Shown here: positions 26,501-36,644 of the stretch, piece by piece
Layout: every line of letters starts with the position of its first letter
Position numbering within the stretch: the first letter of the stretch is position 1
DNA from: Microbacterium sp. AG1240
Lineage (GTDB): Bacteria; Actinomycetota; Actinomycetes; Actinomycetales; Microbacteriaceae
Length of the DNA: 64,000 nt
Assembly (NCBI RefSeq): GCF_003635115.1
Contig: NZ_RBXJ01000002.1
Coordinates: 310,001 to 374,000 of the forward strand
Direction: 5' to 3'
Program-made: the position numbers and the translations under genes
The notes under the pieces: model-generated
Told to the model about the DNA's origin: nothing
Database searches by the model: none
Seen by the model: only the letters and a program-made list of their open reading frames with translations

Positions 26501-27514
26501 CTGCTGATCCCGTCGATGGCGCGGATCGAAGACGGTGCCTTCCTCGCCGACGACACGATGGTCGCCTCCTATGAGCTGCACTCCGGGTGGCTGCGGATCG
26601 GCCCCGTCCGGATCGGCAAGCGCGCCTTCCTCGGCAATTCGGGCATGGCGGCGCCCGGCCATCGCGTGCCGCGCGACGGTCTGGTCGCCGTGCTCTCGTC
26701 GGCCCCGGTCAAGGCGAAGCCGGGGTCGTCGTGGCTGGGTTCGCCCGCCGTGCGGCTGCGTCGTCTGTCGGCCGCCGGCGACGAATCGCGTACGTACCGC
26801 CCGACCGCGGGGCTGCGCGTGGCCCGTGCCCTGTGGGAGATCTGCCGTGTCGTGCCCGTCTTCGTCACGTGCGCGATCGGCGTGCTGGTGCTGTTCGCTC
26901 TGGCAGCGCTGTGGGATTCCCTCGGTCCCGCTGGGGCGCTCCTGCTCTCGGGGGTCGTGATGCTGGCTGCCGGTGCGGTGGCGGCGACCGCGTCGACCCT
27001 GGCGAAGTGGATCATCGTCGGCCCGATCCGCGCGGGCGAGCAGCCGCTCTGGTCGAGCTTCGTCTGGCGCACCGAGGTGTCCGACACCTTCACCGAGATG
27101 GTGGCCGCACCGTGGTTCGCCCGCGCAGCGACGGGAACCCCGGCCCTGGCGATGTGGCTGCGATCGCTGGGCGCGAAGATCGGCACGGGCGTCTGGTGCG
27201 AGAGCTACTGGCTGCCCGAGCCCGACCTCGTGACGCTGGGCGATGCGTCGACAGTCAACCGCGGATGCGTCGTGCAGACGCACCTGTTCCACGACCGCAT
27301 CATGAGCATGGACGCGGTGGAGCTCGAGCCGGGTGCGACGCTCGGCCCGCACAGCGTGGTGCTGCCGGCCGCCGCGATCGGCGCCCACGCGACGGTCGGA
27401 CCGGCGTCGCTCGTCATGCGCGGCGAGACCGTGCCGGTCGGATCGCGGTGGAGCGGAAACCCGATCGGTCCGTGGCGCGCGGTCAAGGCCCGCGCCTACC
27501 AGTCGACACAGTGA
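23537..27514 (+). CDS. Pls/PosA-family membrane NRPS (epsilon-poly-L-lysine synthetase-like)
   Basis: This is a single-module peptide synthetase that should polymerise a basic amino acid at the membrane. The 1325 residues match the roughly 1320 of Streptomyces albulus Pls. In order: an adenylation domain (about 20-530; IIFTSGSTGVPKG near 180); a thiolation domain with DLGGGS and phosphopantetheine Ser565; then six membrane helices (about 622-655, 665-698, 855-885, 892-930, 1097-1126, 1129-1161). The helices surround three hexapeptide-rich C domains (about 733-841, 968-1075, 1198-1311). There is no thioesterase. Aligning the pocket by eye to GrsA gives D-A-E-S-I-G-T-V-V-K, close to the lysine code. 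TAGGCT (23525-23530) ends 6 bp before the ATG; an in-frame GTG at 23531 abuts that box. The family is firm; lysine and the epsilon linkage are inferred. Confidence 0.92.
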   Translation: MPVTDSPPLGAQSVLDRSASAPAPRTLIDVLVEVAARHPEASAVDDGSGALSYRELLARVWQTAARLHEAGVERGDRVGVRMPSGSKELYVSILGVLAAGAAYVPVDADDPEERARLVFGEARVAGVITGAGEYTPAVEDDPEVESQELPVSTLFAGDAPHPSTRSTPIVAPPTVDDDAWIIFTSGSTGVPKGVAVSHRSAAAFVDAEARMFLQDAPLGPGDRVLAGLSVAFDASCEEMWLAWGHGACLVPAPRSLVRSGEDLAPWLLRQGITVVSTVPTLAAMWPGDAIENVRLLIFGGEACPPELAARLVAEGREVWNTYGPTEATVVACGAPLDGSVPVRIGLPLDGWALAVVDDAGHRVAEGGIGELIIGGVGLARYLDPAKDREKYAPMPTLGWDRAYRSGDLVRFDPEGLVFQGRADDQVKVGGRRIELGEVESALQDLPGIAAATVAVRHTEAGVPILVGYLVTEGGAELDRSAARAALGERLPAATIPLLAVVDELPVRTSGKVDRAALPWPLPGVDAPVSVDFSPAEAWLAEQWQAVLGMPVPDRKADFFDLGGGSLAAAQLVSRIRARVPEFSVADIYDVPRLGAMAKALGPLGDDDASAGFRRPLPTPRSTQWAQTLLGVPLFILSGVRWLLYLLSASAILQLVPGFDALPTAPWPLIVIGLVVFATPFGRMAIAAASARLLLAGLAPGDYPRGGSVHLRLWLAEQIAAQVDAVGLAGAPWVTYYARALGAKIGRDVDLHTLPPVTGMLEIGDRASIEPEVDLTGYWIDGDLVRIGRVRIGAEASIGARSTLAPGTRIGQRAEIAPGSAVFGRVRADQTWAGSPAVRVGGAGGGWPAERPPAAHRWLWGYAASAAALALLPLVAFAVGGLVLAQGMRGAADLAWALAAALVWLMPAVLAAGVVFAGSVVVLVRVLSIALREGVHPVRSRVAWQAWTIERLLDASRTILFPLYSSLFTPVWLRMLGARVGRDVEASTVLLIPSMARIEDGAFLADDTMVASYELHSGWLRIGPVRIGKRAFLGNSGMAAPGHRVPRDGLVAVLSSAPVKAKPGSSWLGSPAVRLRRLSAAGDESRTYRPTAGLRVARALWEICRVVPVFVTCAIGVLVLFALAALWDSLGPAGALLLSGVVMLAAGAVAATASTLAKWIIVGPIRAGEQPLWSSFVWRTEVSDTFTEMVAAPWFARAATGTPALAMWLRSLGAKIGTGVWCESYWLPEPDLVTLGDASTVNRGCVVQTHLFHDRIMSMDAVELEPGATLGPHSVVLPAAAIGAHATVGPASLVMRGETVPVGSRWSGNPIGPWRAVKARAYQSTQ

Positions 27515-27582
27515 CAGGGTGGGGTGAACACCCGAGAACGGCTCCGCACGCCCGGCGCCACGGACACCCCGACAGAGGCCCA

Positions 27583-28890
27583 GTGACAGAGCTCGCACAC
27601 GACCCGTACACGCCCCAGAGCGGCGATCCGACCTTCGGCGTCGACTCGTACGACCTGCGGATCGGTTACCGCGTGCGAACCAACCGCCTGGAGGGCGTGG
27701 CCACGCTCGAGGCGGTGGCCCACGTCGCTCTTCGGGCGTTCACGCTCGACCTGGTGGGGCTTCGCGCCACGCGGGTGCGGGTGAACGGCGAGACGAGAAC
27801 GTCGTACCGCCCCGGACCCCGCAAGCTCCGCGTCGTGCCCGTCGCCCCGATCGCCGAGGGGGAGCGCTTCACGGTGGAGGTCGTCTACTCCGGACAGCCC
27901 GCGCCGCGTCGCTCCCGATGGGGCACCATCGGCTGGGAGGAGCTCGACGACGGGGCCCTCGTCGCCGCGCAGCCCACGGGTGCCCCGACGTGGTTCCCGT
28001 GCAACGATCGGCCCGCCGATCGCGCGAGCTACCGGCTCGAGATCACGACCGAAGACGGCTACGAGACCGCCGCCACCGGCACGCCGAGCGCGCCCGTGCG
28101 CCGCGGCGGAACGGTCACCACGACCTTCGCCTCCGACACCCCGACCGCGACCTATCTCGCGGCCGTGCACATCGGCCGCTACCGCACGGCACCTCTCGCC
28201 GGCACGGGGGTCGCCGCCGTTCCCACGGTGCGCGTGACGGCACCGCCGGCCCTCCGCACCGCGGTCGCGGCCGCCTTCGCCGAGGTGCCGCGGATGCTGC
28301 GCGTGTTCGGCGAGGCGTTCGGACCCTACCCGCAGACCGACTGCGCGCTCGTGGTCACGGACGACGTGCTCGAGATCCCGCTCGAGGCGCAGGGGCTCGC
28401 CGTCTTCGGTTCCAACCATCTCGCGCCCGCGTCGCAGCGCCTCGTCGCCCACGAGCTCGCCCACCAGTGGTTCGGCAACAGCGTCGGGCTCGCGCGCTGG
28501 GAAGACATCTGGCTCAACGAGGGCTTCGCCTGCTACGCCGAGTGGGTGTGGTCGGAAGCATCCGGTTCCACCACGGCTGCCGCGCTCGCCGCGTCGCACC
28601 ACGCCCGCCTCGCCGCGGAGCCGCAGGATCTGGTTCTGGCCGATCCCGGACCCGACCGCATGTTCGACGACGTCGTCTACAAGCGGGGCGCGCTGACCCT
28701 TCACGCACTGCGCACCCGCATGGGCGACGAGACGTTCTTCCGGATGCTGCGCGACTGGACCTCGACGCATCGTCACCGCACCGTGGTGACCGACGACTTC
28801 CGCCGCGCGGTCGCCACGGCCGGCGGAGACGCAGCGGTGGCGCAGCTGAGCGCGTGGATCGACAGCGCGCCGTTGCCGCCGCTCGGCTGA
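27583..28890 (+). CDS. M1-family zinc aminopeptidase
   Basis: This 435-residue metallopeptidase has the zinc site H290-E-L-A-H294 plus E313 (in LNEGFA) and the catalytic Tyr region VYKRGALTLHAL. The usual GAMEN exopeptidase loop is replaced by LEAQGLAVF. The long C-terminal HEAT-like domain of PepN is missing. There is no signal peptide. The GTG start has GAGG just upstream and lies 68 bp after the synthetase, in the same direction. M1 enzymes that degrade epsilon-polylysine are known from Streptomyces producers, so a role in trimming or detoxifying the neighbouring product is plausible. A general peptidase is the alternative. Confidence 0.88.
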   Translation: MTELAHDPYTPQSGDPTFGVDSYDLRIGYRVRTNRLEGVATLEAVAHVALRAFTLDLVGLRATRVRVNGETRTSYRPGPRKLRVVPVAPIAEGERFTVEVVYSGQPAPRRSRWGTIGWEELDDGALVAAQPTGAPTWFPCNDRPADRASYRLEITTEDGYETAATGTPSAPVRRGGTVTTTFASDTPTATYLAAVHIGRYRTAPLAGTGVAAVPTVRVTAPPALRTAVAAAFAEVPRMLRVFGEAFGPYPQTDCALVVTDDVLEIPLEAQGLAVFGSNHLAPASQRLVAHELAHQWFGNSVGLARWEDIWLNEGFACYAEWVWSEASGSTTAAALAASHHARLAAEPQDLVLADPGPDRMFDDVVYKRGALTLHALRTRMGDETFFRMLRDWTSTHRHRTVVTDDFRRAVATAGGDAAVAQLSAWIDSAPLPPLG

Positions 28891-28921
28891 GTTCTGTCGG
28901 CGTACTGCCAGAATGGACGCC

Positions 28922-29539
28922 ATGCGACGGTTGCGAGTGTCCCGCCTCGTGCGCGGGTCGCTCGCGGCGTGCGTGGCGACCTTCGTCGCCCTCCTCTCGC
29001 ACGTGTCGGCCGGGGGCGCGATGCCGGGCTGGATCGGGATCGTCGTCCCCTTGATCATCTCGGTGCCCGTCTGTGTCGTCCTCGCCGGTCGCAGCCTCTC
29101 GGCGGTGCGTCTGGCGCTCGCCGTCGGCATCAGTCAGGCGCTGTTCCACACGCTCTTCGTTCTCGGCACCTTCGCGCCGTCCAGCGGCGCGGCGACCACC
29201 CGTGGTCACGTGCACCAGGTGGGCCTGAGCATGCCGATGGGTGCCGCGACCGAGACGGTCGTCACCGGGGCCGACACCGCGATGTGGCTCGCGCACGCGG
29301 TCGCTGCGATCGTGACGGTCGCCGCGGTGCACCGCGGTGAGGCCACCGGGCGGCGCCTCATCGAGCTCGCCCGCCGACTCCTGTCGTGGGTGCGCCGCCG
29401 CATCCTCGTCTCCTCGATCTTCTCGCCCCCGGTGCCCCGTCTCGTGCGGGCGGGGGTCGTCTCGGTGCGACCGGCCCTGTCGGTCGTCGTCGTCGCGTCA
29501 TCGCGCCGGAGGGGTCCGCCCGTCGTCCCCGCGGTCTGA
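28922..29539 (+). CDS. Multi-pass membrane protein of unknown function
   Basis: The 205-residue product has about four hydrophobic helices in its first 135 residues. A His/Met-containing loop (GHVHQVGLSMPMG) could bind a metal, and a basic C-terminal tail follows. I chose the ATG at 28922, 7 bp after CAGAAT; another ATG lies three codons earlier. It precedes a PepSY protein gene by 127 bp. Together they resemble metal-uptake or reductase neighbourhoods, but no function can be assigned. Confidence 0.65.
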   Translation: MRRLRVSRLVRGSLAACVATFVALLSHVSAGGAMPGWIGIVVPLIISVPVCVVLAGRSLSAVRLALAVGISQALFHTLFVLGTFAPSSGAATTRGHVHQVGLSMPMGAATETVVTGADTAMWLAHAVAAIVTVAAVHRGEATGRRLIELARRLLSWVRRRILVSSIFSPPVPRLVRAGVVSVRPALSVVVVASSRRRGPPVVPAV

Positions 29540-29666
29540 GCACGGCAGCGCCGCGCACCGACCCTCCGACGACCCCTTCTTCTGCGATCGACGCGTCAGC
29601 TCGTCGCGCTCTCTCACACGTGCGCGCGGCGCCGTCGTCGACGACCCCGAAACGAGAGACCTCCCC

Positions 29667-31088
29667 ATGACCACGACACTCGCGCGCCCCGACGGCGCGA
29701 CGCCTCCCGAGGCGAAGAAGCAGCGAGGCTGGTTCGGCCAGCTGCTGCTCCGCCTGCACTTCTACGCCGGCATCCTGGTCGGCCCGTTCATCTTCGTCGC
29801 CGCCGTCAGCGGCGCCCTCTACGCCCTGACCCCGCAGGTCGAGCAGGTCGTCTACGATCACGAGCTGCGCGCACCGGTCAGCGACACCTCGCTGACCCTC
29901 GGCGACCAGATCGAGATCGCCGAGGCATACATCGGCGACGCAGCGACCCTCTCCGCGGTGAGGCCGGCCCCCGAGCCCGGCGACACCACTCGCGTCATGT
30001 TCGCGCAGGACGGACTCGGCGAGAGCGAGTCGCGCGCGGTCTTTATCGACCCCGGCACCGGGCAGATCCGCGGCGACCTCGTCGTCTACGGCACGAGCGG
30101 CGCTCTGCCCCTGCGCACCTGGGTCGATCAGCTGCACCGCAACCTGAACCTCGGCGAACCCGGTCGCTACTACAGCGAGCTCGCGGCATCCTGGCTCGGC
30201 GTCGTCGCGCTCGCGGGTCTCGCTCTGTGGATCATCCGCATCCGCCGCTCGAAGACCAGGAAAGACTTCGTGCGTCCGAATCGGGCGTACCGCGGATACC
30301 GCCGGGTGTTCTCGTGGCACACCTCCGTCGGCATCTGGGTGCTGGTGGGCGCGCTCTTCCTCTCCGCCACGGGCATCACCTGGTCGGCGTACGCGGGCGC
30401 GAACGTCACCAACCTCCGGGCCGCGCTCGACTGGGGCACCCCGTCGGTGAGCACGAGCCTCTCGGGCGAGGCCGACGCCGGCGGCGGGGAGCACGCCGAC
30501 CACCACGGCGGGGGGAGCGCTCCGGCCGGCGGCGCCGACCCCGCGACGTTCGACGCCGTCCTCGCCGTCGCGCAGGGCGTGAACGTCAACACCGGACGCG
30601 TGGAGATCACGCCTCCCGCCGAGCCCGGCACCGCCTGGGTGGTCAAGGAGATCCAGCGCAGCTTCCCCACGGAGGTCGACGCCGTGGCGGTCGACGGCTC
30701 CACCCTCGAGGTGGTCGATCGCATCGACTTCGCGGAGTTCTCGCTCCCCGCCAAGCTCGCGCGCTGGGGCATCGACATCCACATGGGGTCGATGTTCGGC
30801 CTCGTCAACCAGATCGTGATGTTCGTCATCGCCTCGGGGATCGCCGCGATGGTCGTGCTCGGGTACGCGATGTGGTGGAAGCGGCGCCCCACGCGCACGG
30901 GTGCCCTCGTCGGCACGCCCCCGCGTCGCGGCGCGCTGCGGGGCGCGCCGTGGTGGGGCATCGTCGCCGTCATCGTCGGCGCGGTCGCCGTCGGGCTGTG
31001 GCTGCCGTTCGTCGGATACACGCTGGCGGCGTTCGTCGTGATCGACGTCGTCGTCGGATGGTGGCAGCGCTCGCGAACCCGCGCCTGA
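29667..31088 (+). CDS. PepSY-associated transmembrane protein
   Basis: The 473-residue membrane protein has four helices arranged as an N-terminal helix (LLLRLHFYAGILVGPFIFVAAVSGALYAL), two internal, and a C-terminal group. PepSY-like extracytoplasmic segments lie between them. Conserved histidines LHFYAG, LHRNLN, SWHTSVG and DIHMGSMFG are spaced as in iron-regulated flavin or haem-reductase-like PepSY_TM proteins. A His-rich loop GGGEHADHHGGG near residue 275 suggests metal contact. A reductase role in iron acquisition is typical of the family but unproven here. Confidence 0.85.
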   Translation: MTTTLARPDGATPPEAKKQRGWFGQLLLRLHFYAGILVGPFIFVAAVSGALYALTPQVEQVVYDHELRAPVSDTSLTLGDQIEIAEAYIGDAATLSAVRPAPEPGDTTRVMFAQDGLGESESRAVFIDPGTGQIRGDLVVYGTSGALPLRTWVDQLHRNLNLGEPGRYYSELAASWLGVVALAGLALWIIRIRRSKTRKDFVRPNRAYRGYRRVFSWHTSVGIWVLVGALFLSATGITWSAYAGANVTNLRAALDWGTPSVSTSLSGEADAGGGEHADHHGGGSAPAGGADPATFDAVLAVAQGVNVNTGRVEITPPAEPGTAWVVKEIQRSFPTEVDAVAVDGSTLEVVDRIDFAEFSLPAKLARWGIDIHMGSMFGLVNQIVMFVIASGIAAMVVLGYAMWWKRRPTRTGALVGTPPRRGALRGAPWWGIVAVIVGAVAVGLWLPFVGYTLAAFVVIDVVVGWWQRSRTRA

Positions 31089-31094
31089 CCGCCG

Positions 31095-31126
31095 CTGACG
31101 GCCGGGATCCGCGTCCCGGCCGTCAG
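31095..31126. terminator. Bidirectional terminator between PepSY and PPTase genes
   Basis: CTGACGGCCGGGA (31095-31107) pairs perfectly with TCCCGGCCGTCAG (31114-31126) around a 6-nt loop. The right arm includes the stop codon of the convergent phosphopantetheinyl transferase gene. Confidence 0.7.
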
Positions 31127-31656
31127 CCCGACGCCCTCGCGAAGGCGGCGGAGAGCACGACCCCCGGCGGCCCGTCGAGGTCGACGCCGGAGAGCGCGGC
31201 CGCCCGGCCGGGCACGCGTGCGGTCCACGACGCGGCGGTCCCGACCACGTCGACCAGAGCGGGGTCGATCCGGAGCCCCCGTCCATCGGCCTTGAGGGTC
31301 GCCTCGACGCGCGTCCAGGCACGGACGTCGGCGGGCCGCTCGCCCAGCACGCCCGCGAGGCCGGCCGCGTCGCGCTGCCGATCGTCGACGAGCTCGGCAT
31401 CGATGCCGACGGCCTCGGCCTCCGCGCGGGAGACGACGGCGACGACGGCATGGTCGCCGGCGTAGGTGACGGATGCTTCGAACTCCGCGCCGGCGATGCG
31501 CACCGGGCCGTGGTCGCCGCCGCAGCGCGCGCATCGGTTCGACAGCACGGCCCCGGGCACGAGGTCGCGGATGAGCTCCCAGGCCGCGGTGCGCCGCGCG
31601 ACGCCGTCCGGCACGCGGCGCCACGCCACGCGGAGCGACGCGGGGGCACCCGTCAC
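31123..31656 (-). CDS. 4'-phosphopantetheinyl transferase superfamily protein
   Basis: This Sfp-type enzyme transfers phosphopantetheine from CoA to carrier-domain serines. The 177-residue product has the two superfamily motifs: VGIDAELVD (Mg-binding Asp86 and Glu88) and WTRVEATLKADGRGL (Glu118, Lys122). Residues 40-49 (RCARCGGDHG) and ASVTYAGDHA match the substrate-binding front part. It is shorter than Sfp (about 224) but both motifs are intact. The GTG start lies 2 bases after the upstream stop. It is the only PPTase in the window and sits about 3.6 kb from the Pls-type synthetase, whose Ser565 needs this modification. Confidence 0.82.
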   Translation of the reverse strand: MTGAPASLRVAWRRVPDGVARRTAAWELIRDLVPGAVLSNRCARCGGDHGPVRIAGAEFEASVTYAGDHAVVAVVSRAEAEAVGIDAELVDDRQRDAAGLAGVLGERPADVRAWTRVEATLKADGRGLRIDPALVDVVGTAASWTARVPGRAAALSGVDLDGPPGVVLSAAFARASG

Positions 31657-31658
31657 CG

Positions 31659-32593
31659 CTACAGCCTCGGGTCGTGCGTCTCGATCGAGACGATGCCCGC
31701 GCCGGGATTGTCGACCGGCAGATGCGCCACCGAGAAGGCCGCGGTATCCAGCGTCGACGCGCTGCCGAGATAGGCGCCGGGGCGGGTGCCGGTGGTCGCC
31801 GCCAGCTCCGACATGATGTCGGGGAGCACCGGTCCGTGACTGCACAGCACGACGGGCTTGCGCGCGCGAACGCGGTCGACGACCACGGTGCGCGGGTCGG
31901 ACAAGCCCTCCGACCACGCCTTCTCGCTGATGAGGTCGGTGCGGTCGACGCGGCGCCCCAGAGCGGCCGAGAGCGGCATGACCGTGCGGATGCACCGTTC
32001 GGCGGGACTGGAGACGATCCGCCGCACCCCGAACGCCAGCAGCGGACCGACGATCGCGTTCGACTGGCGCCGACCGCGGGTGTTCAACGGACGCGCCGCG
32101 TCGTCGCCGTCCCAGTCGTCCCTCGACTTCGCCTTCGCGTGGCGCAGCACGACGAGGGGGAACGTGCGCAGCACACCGCCGTCGACGAGCGCGGTGAACG
32201 CGTCGAGGATCTCGATGTCGACGGGGTAGCTCAGCCGTGCGCGGGCCTTCTTCACGCTCATCCACTCGACGGCCGAGACCTCTTTGTTGGGGGCGAACGA
32301 CGTCGAGCGCACCGCCGCATCCGTCGCCTCGGTCGCCCAGTAGTGCACGATCTTCGTGCGTCCGTTGGGCATCGCGTAGCGCGAGACGCCCACCGGCGCA
32401 CCGAGGGAGACGCGCAGACCCGTCTCCTCGTGGATCTCTCGCACGGCGGCCTCGGGGAGCGTCTCGCCGGGATCGAGCTTGCCCTTGGGCAGCGTCAGGT
32501 CGCGGTACCGCGTGCGCGTGATGAGGAGCACGCGCAGCTTTCCGTCGACCACCCGCCACACCACGCCGCCGGCGGCGTAGACAGCGGTCTCGG

Positions 32594-32597
<4 letters not shown>
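31659..32597 (-). CDS. mutT1: MutT1-type Nudix hydrolase fused to a histidine phosphatase domain
   Basis: The 312-residue product has a Nudix domain with the box [18 protein letters not shown] (about residues 42-60). A SixA-like histidine phosphatase domain follows, starting at VVLRHAKAK near residue 145. Mycobacterial MutT1 has the same fusion. It hydrolyses 8-oxo-dGTP and diadenosine polyphosphates and is likewise encoded next to ppk. The ATG overlaps the ppk stop by 4 bases, so the two are one operon. Confidence 0.9.
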
Positions 32598-34759
<2,162 letters not shown>

Positions 34760-34819
34760 TCCCTCATCATGGCAGGGCGAGGTGACACCCGCGTGAACGG
34801 GCCGACGGCTTTTCGAGCG

Positions 34820-35518
34820 CTACGAGGCTCCGGGTGCCGGCGCGCCGGGAGGAACGTCGTCTTCGTACACGTTGAACCGGTAGCCGACGTTGCGGACCGT
34901 TCCGATGAGCTGCTCGAGATCGCCGAGCTTCGCCCGCAGGCGTCGCACGTGCACGTCGACCGTGCGGGTGCCGCCGAAGTAGTCGTAGCCCCAGACCTCG
35001 CTCAGCAGCTGCTCTCGCGTGAACACCCGGGAAGGGTGCGTGGCGAAGAAGTGCAGCAGCTGGAACTCCTTGTAGGTGAGGTCGAGCGGCTTGCCGTGCA
35101 CCTTCGCCGAATATGACGACTCGTCGATGGTGATGCCGGAGGTCTGGATGCGGCTGGAGACCTGCTCCTTCGCCATCCGACCGACGGCGAGCCGGATACG
35201 CGCGTCGACCTCGGCCGGTCCTGCCGTCATCAGGATGACGTCGTCGACCCCCCAGTCGGTCGAGACCGCGGTGAGCCCGCCCTCGGTGACGACCAGCACG
35301 AGCGGGGCGTCGAGCCCCGTGGTGTTCAGGATCTTACAGAGCGACTTGGCGCCGACGAGGTCGGCACGAGCGTCGATGAACACCACATCGGCGCTGGGGG
35401 CGTTCACCAGTTGCGCCGGTTCGGCGGGGATCTGCCGAACGCGATGGCTGAGGAGTTCGAGCGCGGGCAGCACGGAGCTGCCGCCGGGGGCGGAACTCAG
35501 AACGAGAAGCTGTGCCAA
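34820..35518 (-). CDS. glnR: GlnR-type OmpR-family transcriptional regulator
   Basis: This is an orphan response-regulator-like protein of 232 residues. The N-terminal receiver-like domain contains [12 protein letters not shown] (Asp49) and [23 protein letters not shown]-terminal winged helix contains [27 protein letters not shown] and [17 protein letters not shown]. The receiver sequence closely follows Streptomyces GlnR, the nitrogen-assimilation regulator, which dimerises without phosphorylation. The TTG start is set by GGAGGT about 6 bp upstream. It lies beside ppk, with no linked sensor kinase. It could also be named a MtrA/RegX3-like regulator, but the receiver matches GlnR best. Confidence 0.85.
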   Translation of the reverse strand: MAQLLVLSSAPGGSSVLPALELLSHRVRQIPAEPAQLVNAPSADVVFIDARADLVGAKSLCKILNTTGLDAPLVLVVTEGGLTAVSTDWGVDDVILMTAGPAEVDARIRLAVGRMAKEQVSSRIQTSGITIDESSYSAKVHGKPLDLTYKEFQLLHFFATHPSRVFTREQLLSEVWGYDYFGGTRTVDVHVRRLRAKLGDLEQLIGTVRNVGYRFNVYEDDVPPGAPAPGAS

Positions 35519-35624
35519 CAGGGACCTCCGCGTCGCGTTCCCCGCGACGTGCCCATCCTAGGGCGACTCGGGCGAACCGGTGTCCGCGGGTGCGCGCGGG
35601 CGTCGCGTAGGCGAGAATGTCGGC

Positions 35625-35915
35625 ATGCCCGGTCCTGAACTCGCACCTCGCCGAACGGTCGGCGGGGTGATCGCCGTCTGGGTGGTCGCCGCGCTCGCCG
35701 GCATCGCGATCGGAATCTTCGTGCCCGCCGACGACAGAGCCGCCTGGCTCACCGTCGGACTCGGCGCGACCCTCGTCCTGGCTTTCAGCATCCAGCTCTC
35801 GTACGGCCGTTCGCAGCAGTTCGTCGAGCGGGTCGCCGCGAGCGTCTTGGGGGCTCTCGTCGTGCTGGGCGTCATCAGCGCGGGCTTCGGGCTCGCCGCG
35901 ATCGTTCCCGGATAG
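35625..35915 (+). CDS. Small membrane protein of unknown function
   Basis: The 96-residue product has three hydrophobic helices separated by short charged loops. The ATG lies 6 bp after GAGAAT (35613-35618). It is immediately followed by another tiny membrane-protein gene. No family was recognised. Confidence 0.65.
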   Translation: MPGPELAPRRTVGGVIAVWVVAALAGIAIGIFVPADDRAAWLTVGLGATLVLAFSIQLSYGRSQQFVERVAASVLGALVVLGVISAGFGLAAIVPG

Positions 35916-35924
35916 ACTGCACCC

Positions 35925-36038
35925 ATGGACCTCCTCGCGCTCGAACTGTTCTTCGTGGGCCTGCTGGGCTTGGCCTCGCTCGCCATCGCTTTCGTCTCGG
36001 TGGTCGTCGTGAAGAACCTGTACCGCGGTCAGCGCTGA
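35925..36038 (+). CDS. 37-residue single-helix membrane peptide
   Basis: This very short gene encodes a peptide with one long hydrophobic helix (LELFFVGLLGLASLAIAFV) ending in a basic tail KNLYRGQR. It is supported by TAGACT (35913-35918) exactly 6 bp before the ATG, by high-GC third positions, and by its tight fit between two genes (9 bp after the previous stop, 6 bp before the next start). Function is unknown. Confidence 0.6.
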   Translation: MDLLALELFFVGLLGLASLAIAFVSVVVVKNLYRGQR

Positions 36039-36044
36039 TAGAAC

Positions 36045-36644
36045 GTGTTCGACCTTCCCACCGACCTCCCCGCAGACCTCGCGCCGCTCTCGTGGCTGGT
36101 CGGCGTCTGGGAGGGCACGGGCGTACTCGACTACGAAGCATCCGGCCACACCTATGCCGGTGAATTCGCCCACCGGGTGAGCTTCAGTCATGACGGCGGC
36201 TCGTACCTGAACTACTCCGCCAGCGCGTGGCTGCAGTCGGGCGACGCGACCACACCGCTCGTGTCCGAGATGGGCTACTGGCGTCTGAGCCGCCCGGCCA
36301 CCGACGCCGACGCGGGTCCGGGTCTTCTTCCGGCCCGAGCACCGGCCACGGCCCGCACCGTCGACGACGTCGAGGCGCTCCGCAACGCCGAGGGCGGGTT
36401 CGACATCGAGGTCTCGCTCGTGCACGCCGACGGAGTGCATGAGCTCTACCTCGGCCAGGTGCGCGGACCCCGCATCGATCTGTCGACCGACGCCGTGGTG
36501 CGCGCGGCCGGCGCGAAGGACTACGTCGCCGCCACCCGCATGTACGGGCTCGTCGACGCCCATCTGCTCTGGGCGTGGGACATCGCGGCCTTCGGCCAGG
36601 AGCTGCGCTCGCACGCCTCGGCGCGTCTCGCGCGGGTCGACTGA
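36045..36644 (+). CDS. FABP/nitrobindin-like heme-binding beta-barrel protein
   Basis: This 199-residue member of the THAP4/nitrobindin-like family has the N-terminal signature LVGVWEGTG. The C-terminal LLWAWDIAAFGQELRSHASARL contains the probable proximal heme histidine. Family members bind ferric heme and isomerise peroxynitrite to nitrate. It starts with GTG and its stop shares a base with the next ATG, so it is probably coupled to ygfZ. Confidence 0.85.
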   Translation: MFDLPTDLPADLAPLSWLVGVWEGTGVLDYEASGHTYAGEFAHRVSFSHDGGSYLNYSASAWLQSGDATTPLVSEMGYWRLSRPATDADAGPGLLPARAPATARTVDDVEALRNAEGGFDIEVSLVHADGVHELYLGQVRGPRIDLSTDAVVRAAGAKDYVAATRMYGLVDAHLLWAWDIAAFGQELRSHASARLARVD

